Shown in pieces: positions 7,075-13,600 of a DNA stretch of 33,207 nucleotides; positions within the stretch are counted from its first letter, which is position 1; each line of letters starts with the position of its first letter. A program made the position numbers and the translations under genes. Source of the stretch: Patescibacteria group bacterium UBA1875 (GTDB taxonomy: Bacteria > Patescibacteriota > CPR2 > UBA1875); contig DDHN01000008.1 in assembly GCA_002338125.1 (NCBI GenBank), positions 15,740 through 48,946 of the forward strand. Direction: 5' to 3'. The notes under the pieces are model-generated. The model had not been told where the DNA came from, ran no database searches, and saw nothing but the letters and a program-made list of their open reading frames with translations.

Positions 7075-7875
7075 TTATAGTGCTAGACTTTCGGGTCTTT
7101 CTGAGTTTTCTATTACACTTTTAAGTTTTTTTGCTCTTTCTTCTGCTCCTTCAATAGAGCCAAGTTTCTCTTGTTTTTCGTTTTCTAGTCTGATCGCTTC
7201 CGCGTTAGCATCTTCAGCTTTTTGTCTTTCTCCATTTATCCGAGGGCCATATTCATTTTCAATGTCTTCTCTTTTTTTTGCTAAATCGGCTAATATTGAA
7301 TCTGTCTCTGCAATTATATCTCTCATCTTTTTCTGCCATTCGGTCTCTACACTATCGATTCTTTCTTCTGGTGTTGTCGCCGACTCCTCAACTTCTTTGA
7401 CCATCTCGTCTGTTACAGTATCGGGCACTTCGAAAGTTTCCGGATTTGGTAGAGGATCTGTGTTACTTACAGGGATCTCAGTTTTGTTTTCTGCTTTAAA
7501 AATAGAGTCACCAGTATCTAGGGGTTTCTCATTTGTAGGTGGGTCTTGAGGTAAGTCATTTGTTTCTGATGATGGAGTTGTCTCAGGTGCTTTTGAGAAG
7601 GCGTCTTCTACCTGGCTTTTTAATGATTCATCCCCAATATTTGACTTTTGATTCCAAAGGCCTTCTTTATTGACAACGTCGCCATTACTTGGCTTGTTTC
7701 CAAAGTCGACATCGCTAGCCCCATTTTTAGCAACCCATTCAGAGCCGTTATCTTCTTCACTTTTTAAAGCGTTTAAAGCAGCAGTGCTAGGGTCTTCGAC
7801 AGCTTCAACTTTACCAGGAACAATATTTGGTGATTGTTCTGGTGATGGTGTTTGGCTTATTCCATCTAAGGTCAT
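7075..7875 (-). CDS. Disordered acidic protein with C-terminal coiled coil, function unknown
   Basis: A 266-residue soluble protein that I cannot assign. Residues 1 to about 165 are low-complexity and acidic, rich in Pro, Ser, Thr, Asn and Glu (for example SKAPETTPSSETNDLPQDPP), and likely disordered. Residues about 165-260 have a heptad-like charged pattern (QKKMRDIIAETDSILADLAK, AEAIRLENEKQEKLGSIEGA) typical of a coiled coil. There is no signal peptide and no membrane helix. The ATG is preceded by GGGGGAG and by a good promoter at 7898-7927. The layout, a disordered N-terminus followed by a coiled coil, fits a scaffold or a protein that binds a partner, but this is inference. It lies between two divergent tRNA operons. 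Confidence 0.75.
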   Translation of the reverse strand: MTLDGISQTPSPEQSPNIVPGKVEAVEDPSTAALNALKSEEDNGSEWVAKNGASDVDFGNKPSNGDVVNKEGLWNQKSNIGDESLKSQVEDAFSKAPETTPSSETNDLPQDPPTNEKPLDTGDSIFKAENKTEIPVSNTDPLPNPETFEVPDTVTDEMVKEVEESATTPEERIDSVETEWQKKMRDIIAETDSILADLAKKREDIENEYGPRINGERQKAEDANAEAIRLENEKQEKLGSIEGAEERAKKLKSVIENSERPESLAL

Positions 7876-7897
7876 ATCTCCCCCTTATCTTTCCTGT

Positions 7898-7927
7898 ATT
7901 ATATAATCAAAAAGCATGTACTAGCAA
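7898..7927 (-). promoter_or_regulatory. Promoter of the 266-aa gene
   Basis: On the minus strand TTGCTA (7927-7922), an 18-base spacer and TATAAT (7903-7898). It interlocks with the promoter of the plus-strand tRNA-Arg/Lys operon. Confidence 0.6.
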
Positions 7928-7939
7928 GGATTTTTTTGC

Positions 7940-7957
7940 TATAATAAGCAACGCAAA
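7940..7957 (+). promoter_or_regulatory. -10/leader of the Arg-Lys tRNA operon; 18-base block, copy 2
   Basis: TATAATAAGCAACGCAAA, with a consensus -10 at 7940-7945. It is identical to the block in front of the other tRNA operon (7046-7029). The -35 region is poor (TGTACT at 17 bases), so downstream bases may matter for recognition or for stringent control. Confidence 0.7.
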
Positions 7958-7967
7958 TTATTGATAT

Positions 7968-8044
7968 GCCCCCGTAGCTCAGCTGGATAGAGCAGTGGTT
8001 TTCTAAACCATTGGTCGCAGGTTCGAGTCCTGCCGGGGGTACCA
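7968..8044 (+). tRNA. tRNA-Arg (TCT)
   Basis: Acceptor GCCCCCG/CGGGGGT (G1-U72 wobble), discriminator A, encoded CCA. D arm GCTC...GAGC. Anticodon stem GTGGT/ACCAT with loop TTTCTAA gives TCT. T arm GCAGG-TTCGAGT-CCTGC. tRNA-Lys begins at the very next base. Confidence 0.96.
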
Positions 8045-8120
8045 GGGCCCGTAGCTCAGTTGGTAGAGCAGTTGCCTCTTAAGCAATTGGTCGTGCGTTC
8101 GAGTCGCACCGGGCTCACCA
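8045..8120 (+). tRNA. tRNA-Lys (CTT)
   Basis: Acceptor GGGCCCG/CGGGCTC with a G2-U71 wobble, discriminator A and encoded CCA. Anticodon stem GTTGC/GCAAT with loop CTCTTAA gives CTT. T arm GTGCG-TTCGAGT-CGCAC. There is no spacer to the upstream tRNA-Arg and no terminator before the thioredoxin promoter. Confidence 0.96.
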
Positions 8121-8123
8121 TTT

Positions 8124-8132
8124 TGATATAAT
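8124..8132 (+). promoter_or_regulatory. Extended -10 promoter of the thioredoxin gene
   Basis: TGATATAAT is a perfect extended -10 (TGnTATAAT), just after the tRNA-Lys gene. The predicted leader of about 18 bases carries AAAGGAAGGG. Any -35 box would lie inside the tRNA. Confidence 0.65.
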
Positions 8133-8156
8133 CTAGAAGTAACAAAGGAAGGGAAA

Positions 8157-8666
8157 ATGAAAAAAGTAACTATATATGCCATAATAGCGGTATTGATGAT
8201 AGTCGTAGTTGGGGTAACGATCAAGCTTGCCCAAGAAGACAGAACTGCTACCAACCCAGAACAGAACAACGAGGAACTAGTTTGTAATATCGCCGATGAT
8301 TTATATACTGATAGTGATGATACTAATCCGGCATCGAAAATTGAAGGACGAGAGCTAAGACTGACCTGTGAAACTTTTAAAGAAGAGGTTGAAAACTATG
8401 ACGGAGTAGTGCTAGTTGATATGTACTCACCAACTTGCTCTCATTGTCAGAAAATGGGTCCGATTGTCTCTGAATTAGCTTCCGAAGTTGATGAAAGTTA
8501 CAAAATAGCAAAGATTGATGTTTATAAGTATTCTGACGTTGGATCTTTCTACAAGATTCAAAGTGTTCCGGCTTTTATCTTTTTTAAAGGCGGTCAAGAG
8601 GTTGAGCGTTTGGTTGGAGAGAGAACGAAAGAAGAATTAAAAGAAAAACTTCTTTCTATAAAATAA
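8157..8666 (+). CDS. Membrane-anchored thioredoxin-like protein
   Basis: A 169-residue protein with an N-terminal membrane helix (about 5-24, IYAIIAVLMIVVVGVTI), a polar linker, and a thioredoxin domain from about 67 to 169. The active site is C94-S-H-C97 in VDMYSPTCSHCQKM, and the cis-proline is P138 in IQSVPAFIFFKGG. The domain probably faces the cell exterior and handles disulfides of exported proteins; this orientation is inferred from the N-terminal helix. Two more cysteines (C43, C71) lie before the domain. The CSHC motif differs from the CGPC of cytosolic thioredoxins and suggests a more oxidising or specialised enzyme. It converges with the response regulator gene, and their stop codons abut. 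Confidence 0.85.
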   Translation: MKKVTIYAIIAVLMIVVVGVTIKLAQEDRTATNPEQNNEELVCNIADDLYTDSDDTNPASKIEGRELRLTCETFKEEVENYDGVVLVDMYSPTCSHCQKMGPIVSELASEVDESYKIAKIDVYKYSDVGSFYKIQSVPAFIFFKGGQEVERLVGERTKEELKEKLLSIK

Positions 8667-9059
8667 TTATCTTTTTTTATCTTTCTTGTAGTATTTTATA
8701 AGTTCTTTTACTTTGTTAGAAACTTCTAAGGGGGTCATGTCGGATTTAACAATATATTCAGTAGCTCCTAGCTTGTAGATTTCTTCGGCGGTAGATTCGT
8801 TACCTAGGTTGGTTAACATTACGGTGATTACATCATCATAATCTTTTCTATTTTTAATATGTTTAAGGACGTCAAGCCCGTTAACTTTTGGCATCATAAT
8901 GTCAATTAAGGCAATATCTGGTTTCCATTTTGAAAGAACATCCAAGGCCTGTTCGCCGTCTTCTGCAAATTTGACATCAAAGCCTTCCATTTCAAACTTA
9001 CGGCGATACATATCAATAAGCTGGAGATCATCTTCGGCAAGTAGTATTTTTATTGCCAT
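8667..9059 (-). CDS. Stand-alone response regulator (receiver domain only)
   Basis: A 130-residue CheY-like receiver. The acidic cluster E9-D10-D11 (LLAEDD), the phosphate acceptor D53 in LIDIMMPKVNG, T83 in VMLTNLG and K105 in YIVKSDMTP are all in place. No DNA-binding or enzymatic output domain follows, so it must act through protein contact or as a phosphorelay link. The only histidine kinase in the window is at 13597-15921; pairing is possible but unproven. The start ATG has no Shine-Dalgarno site and lies six bases after a perfect extended -10, which suggests a leaderless mRNA. Its stop abuts the thioredoxin stop on the other strand. Confidence 0.93.
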   Translation of the reverse strand: MAIKILLAEDDLQLIDMYRRKFEMEGFDVKFAEDGEQALDVLSKWKPDIALIDIMMPKVNGLDVLKHIKNRKDYDDVITVMLTNLGNESTAEEIYKLGATEYIVKSDMTPLEVSNKVKELIKYYKKDKKR

Positions 9060-9065
9060 AAAGTC

Positions 9066-9074
9066 ATTATATCA
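9066..9074 (-). promoter_or_regulatory. Extended -10 promoter of the response regulator, leaderless type
   Basis: On the minus strand TGATATAAT is followed by GACTTT and then ATG. The six-base distance puts the transcription start at the start codon. Confidence 0.65.
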
Positions 9075-9088
9075 AATCTTTTCAACTG

Positions 9089-9097
9089 TGCTATAAT
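9089..9097 (+). promoter_or_regulatory. Extended -10 promoter of the alpha/beta hydrolase gene
   Basis: TGCTATAAT is a perfect extended -10, divergent from the response regulator promoter 15 bases away. Transcription would start near 9104. Confidence 0.6.
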
Positions 9098-9110
9098 ATT
9101 CTTTAAAGGT

Positions 9111-9134
9111 GGAAAGCTTTCGGGCTTTCCCTTT
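9111..9134 (+). promoter_or_regulatory. Hairpin filling the hydrolase leader
   Basis: GGAAAGC (9111-9117) pairs perfectly with GCTTTCC (9124-9130) around TTTCGG and is followed by CTTTT. It occupies most of the predicted 41-base leader, and no Shine-Dalgarno site is visible before the ATG at 9145. It could be a weak attenuator or an mRNA-stabilising stem. Confidence 0.45.
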
Positions 9135-9144
9135 TCTGTAAAAT

Positions 9145-9942
9145 ATGCCTAACGCAACATATCAAATTAATTTGGACAAAGTTCCAGTAGAGGCTCAACC
9201 GTTTGAATACTTAAAAAGTAGTCGGGGCATCTTTTTTGTACATGGTTTTACTGATAGTTTGTGTAGAGTAAATGACTTTGCCAAATTTTTGGCTGAAAGA
9301 CAGATTTCAGCCAAAGGTATTTTGCTTCCGGGTCATGGCGGTAGTTGGCAGGAATTAGCGAAAACCAATCCCAATGATTGGTACAGGGCGGTCGAAAAAG
9401 GAATTCTGGATTTTTCAAAGCAGGTAACAGATATTTATGTTGTCGGAATTTCACTCGGTGGAAATCTAGCTCTTAAAGTAGCTGCTAAATACCCTCATCT
9501 TGTAAAAGGAATAGTTACCATAGAATCACCAATGAGAATCAAAAATCAATATATAACAAGGGCAGCTATTCCTTTTGCTAGGTCTTTGGGATTTGATTAT
9601 TGGAATAAGCAATACCTAAAAAAGCTCAATCATCCAGAAAAAGAAGTTGTTTTTAACCAAGGGGTTCTCGACAAAATGCCTCTCGTAAATATTGCTCAAA
9701 TAATTGATTTCTTGGAAAATAAGCAAGGTTTTTTAAAAAAAGTCACAAGTGATGTCCTGATTATTCAATCAGAAAATTCCTCGCTTGTTACAAAGAACTC
9801 TGCTCAAAATATATATGATTTAATTGGTTCGAAGCGTAAAGAAATCTTTTACCACAATAATATTTACCATGCTTTCCTTTCAGAACCAGCTAAGAGAAGT
9901 ATTTATTACAAGGCGGTAGACTTTTTTAGGTTAGAGATATGA
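9145..9942 (+). CDS. Alpha/beta hydrolase, carboxylesterase/monoacylglycerol-lipase type
   Basis: A 265-residue cytosolic alpha/beta hydrolase that resembles Est30-type carboxylesterases. The oxyanion-hole motif HGFTDS is at 33-38. The nucleophile elbow GISLGG has S103, and the likely catalytic histidine is H242 in NIYHAFLSEP. The region that usually holds the catalytic Asp (as in QARHDEMINPDSA of Est30, from memory) reads IIQSENSSLVTKNSA. Ser lies where Asp is expected, so the acid member may be missing or supplied elsewhere. The likely substrates are short esters or lysolipids and monoacylglycerols. Its neighbours, acyl-CoA synthetase and PlsC, support a lipid role. This substrate call is inference. 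Confidence 0.82.
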   Translation: MPNATYQINLDKVPVEAQPFEYLKSSRGIFFVHGFTDSLCRVNDFAKFLAERQISAKGILLPGHGGSWQELAKTNPNDWYRAVEKGILDFSKQVTDIYVVGISLGGNLALKVAAKYPHLVKGIVTIESPMRIKNQYITRAAIPFARSLGFDYWNKQYLKKLNHPEKEVVFNQGVLDKMPLVNIAQIIDFLENKQGFLKKVTSDVLIIQSENSSLVTKNSAQNIYDLIGSKRKEIFYHNNIYHAFLSEPAKRSIYYKAVDFFRLEI

Positions 9943-9950
9943 AATAACTT

Positions 9951-9959
9951 TGCTATACT
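9951..9959 (+). promoter_or_regulatory. Extended -10 promoter of the acyl-CoA synthetase gene
   Basis: TGCTATACT, nine bases before the ATG at 9969. The leader would be only about 0-3 bases long. The -35 region (TTAGAG, 17 bases upstream) is weak. Confidence 0.45.
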
Positions 9960-9968
9960 TGGATTAAG

Positions 9969-11660
9969 ATGAAGGACACAATAATTGATTCATTTTTGGA
10001 AACAGTTGAGAAATTTCCCGAAAAAAACGCCTTATTATTTCGTAAAGGGCATCATTTTGAGTCACTTACATACGCCCAGTTATATGTATACGCTCAAAAA
10101 TTAGCGCTATTTTTAAAAGAGAAGGGGATAAAAAAAAATGATAAGGTTGTTATTCTGTCAGAAAATAGACCTGAGTGGGTTATCACAGATATAGCAACAC
10201 TTATTATAGGAGCAGTGTTGGTTCCTATTCATCAGGTGCTTGCTTCAAGCCAGATAAAAATGATTACTGATGAAGTAAGGCCAGAGGTGATACTGGTCTC
10301 TGGGAAAGAGCAACTTCAAAAGATAACGGAAATTAAGGTGTCAGAAACTTATAAATCATTAATTGGCTTCTTTGAAAGTAATCCGCCTAAAAATGTCCCT
10401 GAAAATTTTTTTCTGTTTAAGGATGAAGTATTTGACGGAGAATATAAGCCAAAGATAGAGCCTGTAAAACACGATCCGGATCGAGTAATCACTATTATTT
10501 ATACTAGTGGCACCACTGGTGTTTTTAAGGGTGTTGAGCTTACAAACAATAATTTTATAACTAATATAAAAGACGTCCTAACCGAGGTTGAAGTTGATGA
10601 AAATGACAAATTTTTATCAATTTTGCCTCTTTCTCATGTTTTCGAAAGAACTGTTGGCTACTACGTGGCGCTTCTTCGCGGAGCGGTAACTTCATATATC
10701 GAAGATCCAGGCAAACTAGGTGAAGTGGCCAAGCTAGAACAGCCGACAATAATTATTGCTGTCCCGCGTCTTTATGAGAAAGTTTACGAGAAAATAGTTG
10801 AATCGGCAGAAAAAACGTTCATAAAAAAGCTGCTTTTTAGAGCAGCGCTTAAAGTAGGTAGGAGACTACCAAAAAGCACTTTGGGCTATAAAATAGCTGA
10901 TAAATTAGTGTTTAAAAAGGTCAAAGCAGCTTTTGGTGGAAAGATAAAATTCTTTGTCTCGGGAGCAGCTGCCCTACCGCAGGAAATAGGGGAATTTTTC
11001 GAGGCTCTTAATATGCCGGTACTCGAAGGCTATGGGCTAACCGAGACTTCACCGATACTTACGACCAATACTCAAAAACACCGTAAATACGGGACCATTG
11101 GCAGATTCCTGCCGAGCGTTGAGTACAAGGTAGTCAGAGACGAACTATATGTAAAAGGCCCGAGTATCTTCAAAAGGTATTACAAGAATCCTCAAAAGAC
11201 TAAAGATGCTTTTACTAAAGATGGCTATTTTAAGACCGGCGATCTTGTAAAAATTGATAGTGGTGGTTACGTTAGTTTCAAGGCTAGGAAGAAGGAAATT
11301 ATCGTCCTTTCAACCGGGAAAAACATTAGTCCGCAAGCGATTGAAGAAAAATTAGAAATTCTCCCTTCAATCAACCAGGCCTATGTTTTTGGTGACGGCA
11401 GAAAGCACGTTGGTGCTTTAATCGTTCCGAGTAATGAAACAAATAATGAATACGACGGAGAAAAACTAAGAGAATATATCGGTAAAGAGATAGAGGAGAA
11501 TATTAATAAAGATCTATCAAGCTACGAAAGGATAAGAAAATTTATAATCACCAAAAAGCCATTTACAGTTGAAAACGGCCTTATGACCCCAACCTTAAAA
11601 CTTAGAAGAAAAGAGATTGAGTTTGTTTATGCGGGGGAGATAGAAAAATTCTATGAATAA
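9969..11660 (+). CDS. AMP-forming long-chain acyl-CoA synthetase
   Basis: A 563-residue member of the ANL superfamily; it activates a fatty acid with ATP and joins it to CoA. Adenylation motifs appear in order: IIYTSGTTGVFKGVELTNNN (about 177-196), SILPLSHVFERT, EGYGLTETSPI (about 354-364), YFKTGDLVKID, and KARKKEIIVLSTGKNISPQ near the hinge. The N-terminal EKNALLFRKG and VVILSENRPEW blocks match long-chain (FadD15/FAA-like) enzymes better than acetyl-CoA synthetases. The long bacterial fatty-acid linker motif cannot be judged by eye. It overlaps the next gene by eight bases. With the hydrolase and PlsC it could feed scavenged fatty acids into phospholipid. Confidence 0.92.
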   Translation: MKDTIIDSFLETVEKFPEKNALLFRKGHHFESLTYAQLYVYAQKLALFLKEKGIKKNDKVVILSENRPEWVITDIATLIIGAVLVPIHQVLASSQIKMITDEVRPEVILVSGKEQLQKITEIKVSETYKSLIGFFESNPPKNVPENFFLFKDEVFDGEYKPKIEPVKHDPDRVITIIYTSGTTGVFKGVELTNNNFITNIKDVLTEVEVDENDKFLSILPLSHVFERTVGYYVALLRGAVTSYIEDPGKLGEVAKLEQPTIIIAVPRLYEKVYEKIVESAEKTFIKKLLFRAALKVGRRLPKSTLGYKIADKLVFKKVKAAFGGKIKFFVSGAAALPQEIGEFFEALNMPVLEGYGLTETSPILTTNTQKHRKYGTIGRFLPSVEYKVVRDELYVKGPSIFKRYYKNPQKTKDAFTKDGYFKTGDLVKIDSGGYVSFKARKKEIIVLSTGKNISPQAIEEKLEILPSINQAYVFGDGRKHVGALIVPSNETNNEYDGEKLREYIGKEIEENINKDLSSYERIRKFIITKKPFTVENGLMTPTLKLRRKEIEFVYAGEIEKFYE

Positions 11661-12294
11661 AAAACTCTTAATCTTCGCCTCAGGTACAAAAGACGCCGGA
11701 GGTTCTGGATTTAAGAACCTCTTTTTGGCAAAAAGAAGCGGAATATTAAAAGCCGATATTGTTGGGGTAGTTTCAAATCATGAAAAAGGCGGAGTTTGGG
11801 AGAAAGCTAAAAAAATGAACATTAAATTTATTCATTTTGACGGACCGTATACAGCCGATAATTATCAAAAGATTGTTAATGATAATAAGGCCGATCTAGT
11901 AGCATTATCAGGTTGGTTAAAACTTGTTTCAGGGCTAAATCCTGCTAAAACCATAAATATTCATCCCGGACCGCTTCCTAGGTTCGGCGGGGCGGGGATG
12001 TATGGTATTCATGTTCACGAGGCGGTGCTTGAAGCCTACAAAAAAGGAGAAATAGAAAATACTGAAGTTTCAATGCACTTTGTAACAAAAGAATATGATG
12101 AAGGGCCGGTGTTTTTTAGATACCCAGTTGAGATAAAGGATGGTGATACTCTAAAGTCATTGCAAAAAAGGGTTAACGATGTAGAGCACGAATGGCAGCC
12201 GAAAATCACGAATATGGTGGTAAGCGGTGAGATTAGTTGGGATGGAGCGAATAAAGAAACGTTAAAAGTGCCTGAGGGGTATGGGTTTGTTTAA
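11653..12294 (+). CDS. PurN-like formyltransferase
   Basis: A 213-residue protein of the formyltransferase fold. Classical PurN moves a formyl group from 10-formyl-tetrahydrofolate to GAR in purine synthesis. The catalytic triad matches: N102 and H104 in NIHPGPLPRFGG and D149 in EYDEGPVFFRYPVE. The preceding ALSGWLKLVSG corresponds to the LAGYMRIL block. The N-terminal loop GTKDAGGSGFKNL differs from the SGxGSN phosphate loop of true PurN, and the C-terminus has an extra WDGANKETLKVPEGYG tail. No other purine gene is nearby, so it could act on another amine substrate. It is inserted between lipid genes and overlaps the acyl-CoA synthetase by eight bases, so it is co-transcribed. Confidence 0.8.
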   Translation: MNKKLLIFASGTKDAGGSGFKNLFLAKRSGILKADIVGVVSNHEKGGVWEKAKKMNIKFIHFDGPYTADNYQKIVNDNKADLVALSGWLKLVSGLNPAKTINIHPGPLPRFGGAGMYGIHVHEAVLEAYKKGEIENTEVSMHFVTKEYDEGPVFFRYPVEIKDGDTLKSLQKRVNDVEHEWQPKITNMVVSGEISWDGANKETLKVPEGYGFV

Positions 12295-12299
12295 TTGGA

Positions 12300-12330
12300 T
12301 TGACCAAAAAATTGATGTTTATGATATTAT
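12300..12330 (+). promoter_or_regulatory. Promoter of plsC, leaderless type
   Basis: TTGACC (12300-12305), a 19-base spacer and the extended -10 TGATATTAT (12322-12330). Only eight bases lie between the -10 and the ATG at 12339, with no Shine-Dalgarno site. Confidence 0.48.
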
Positions 12331-12338
12331 TTTGATAG

Positions 12339-12959
12339 ATGTTTTATTGGTTGTTGAAAATAATTTTAGGTCCATTAGTAAAGGCTATTTGGATAAAGAG
12401 AGTCGTTGGCATTAAGAATTTACCTAAAAAGGACCCTATTATTATCGCTGCTAATCATAGTAGCTATTTTGACTTTTTGTCTTTAATAGCAGTATTCCCA
12501 AGAAGAATCCACTTTTTAGCAGCAGAAGTTTTTTATAAAAGTCCATTTTGGAAACCAATTGTTGTTCTGACTGGTCAAATAAAGATTGATCGTAAGAAAA
12601 AGGATAAGTCAGGAACAATTAATAAAGTAAACAAAGCTCTCCGTGAAGGTCAAATTATTGGTATATTCCCTGAGGGCACTAGATCAAGATCTGGAAAATT
12701 GCAGCGCGCATATACTGGAGTTGCAAAGTTTTCCCTTGAAAACAAGGTCAACATTCTACCCGTGTCAATTAGGGGTACTTATTATATTATGGCCCCGAAA
12801 GATAAAAAACCAAAATTTAATAAAATAATAGAAATAAATATATTGCCAATTATTGAATATGAAAATATTAAAAATTATAAGCCAGAATATATTACACATA
12901 ACATTTTAATGCATGAAATTGCTAATAATCTTGGTCAAGATTATCCGGGGGATAAGTGA
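12339..12959 (+). CDS. plsC: 1-acyl-glycerol-3-phosphate acyltransferase family
   Basis: A 206-residue PlsC-type acyltransferase that adds the second acyl chain to lysophosphatidic acid at the membrane. The catalytic HX4D motif is H40-SSYF-D45 in AANHSSYFDFLS. The glycerol-phosphate-binding block is FPEGTRSRSGKLQ (110-122), followed by YTGVAKFSLENKVNILPVSI. The N-terminus (YWLLKIILGPLVKAIW) is hydrophobic and probably lies in the membrane face. Length is slightly below the usual 240. It overlaps the HAD phosphatase gene by four bases (GTGA), so the two are translationally coupled. Acyl donor specificity (CoA or ACP) cannot be read, but the nearby acyl-CoA synthetase favours CoA. Confidence 0.92.
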   Translation: MFYWLLKIILGPLVKAIWIKRVVGIKNLPKKDPIIIAANHSSYFDFLSLIAVFPRRIHFLAAEVFYKSPFWKPIVVLTGQIKIDRKKKDKSGTINKVNKALREGQIIGIFPEGTRSRSGKLQRAYTGVAKFSLENKVNILPVSIRGTYYIMAPKDKKPKFNKIIEINILPIIEYENIKNYKPEYITHNILMHEIANNLGQDYPGDK

Positions 12960-13600
12960 AAGTCGCTTTTATCGATATAGATGGAACTTTAATAAAAGGT
13001 CAAACTCAAATACACTTCTTATTTTATCTTTTTTGGGGAAAAGAGGTTTCAACTAAAGATATAATAAAAGTTTTTGCATGGTATTTTAGCTATAAGTTGT
13101 TGGGTAAAAAGATTAATGAAAAACTTGCTTCGGATTTATATAAAAAATTAATTGGGGGCAAAACAAAGAATGAAGTGGGATCTTTGGTTGATGGCTATTT
13201 TGAAAGGATCAAGAAATATATGTTTCCTGAAGCTGGGTCGTTTGTTTCCAAATTAAAAAAAGAGGGCTTTGAGATTTATTTATTGACATCAACACTTTGT
13301 CCAATCTCTAAAAAATTTGAAGATTATTTTTCTATACAAGGGTCTTTTTGCACAGATCTTGTCACCGAGGACGATAAATTTACTGGGGATATTTTAGGTA
13401 AGATTAACCAGGGGGAAATTAAAAGAAAAAGAATACTAGATTTTATAGATAAAAATAATCCAAAAGAAATTATTGTAGCGACTGATCATATTACCGATCT
13501 TGGAGTACTTGATTTAGCAACTAGACCGATTGTAGTAAATCCTGATTTAAGATTATTAAATTTTGCAAAGAAAAATAAATGGGAGATAATTAATTTATGA
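12956..13600 (+). CDS. HAD-IB family phosphatase
   Basis: A 214-residue haloacid dehalogenase-type hydrolase. Motif I is D7-I-D9-GTL, with the nucleophile and acid Asp. Motif II is the serine/threonine of YLLTSTLCP, and motif III is VATDHITDLGVLDLATRPIVVNPDLRL, split here as read. The VNPD ending is typical of the HAD-IB group that includes SerB-like and PlsC-linked enzymes. An inserted helical cap (about 15-90) is rich in aromatic residues. The start is GTG at 12956 inside the plsC stop, and the stop overlaps the histidine kinase ATG (ATGA). Position next to plsC suggests dephosphorylation of phosphatidate or lysophosphatidate, but phosphoserine or another small phosphate ester is possible. 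Confidence 0.85.
   Translation: MKVAFIDIDGTLIKGQTQIHFLFYLFWGKEVSTKDIIKVFAWYFSYKLLGKKINEKLASDLYKKLIGGKTKNEVGSLVDGYFERIKKYMFPEAGSFVSKLKKEGFEIYLLTSTLCPISKKFEDYFSIQGSFCTDLVTEDDKFTGDILGKINQGEIKRKRILDFIDKNNPKEIIVATDHITDLGVLDLATRPIVVNPDLRLLNFAKKNKWEIINL

Noticed and set aside
6995..7549. Plus-strand Ser-rich frame of 184 codons
   Set aside because: It is the antisense of the 266-aa coding gene, which has a promoter and ribosome site; Ser/Phe richness is what antisense of Glu/Lys-rich coding gives.
8003..8269. Minus-strand reading frame of 88 codons over tRNA-Arg and tRNA-Lys
   Set aside because: It is antisense to two clear tRNAs and the start of the thioredoxin gene; an artefact of tRNA sequence.
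8627..8656. GAAAGAAG/CTTCTTTC hairpin between thioredoxin and response regulator genes
   Set aside because: It has a 14-base loop, lies in coding sequence and has no T run directly after it; not called as a terminator.
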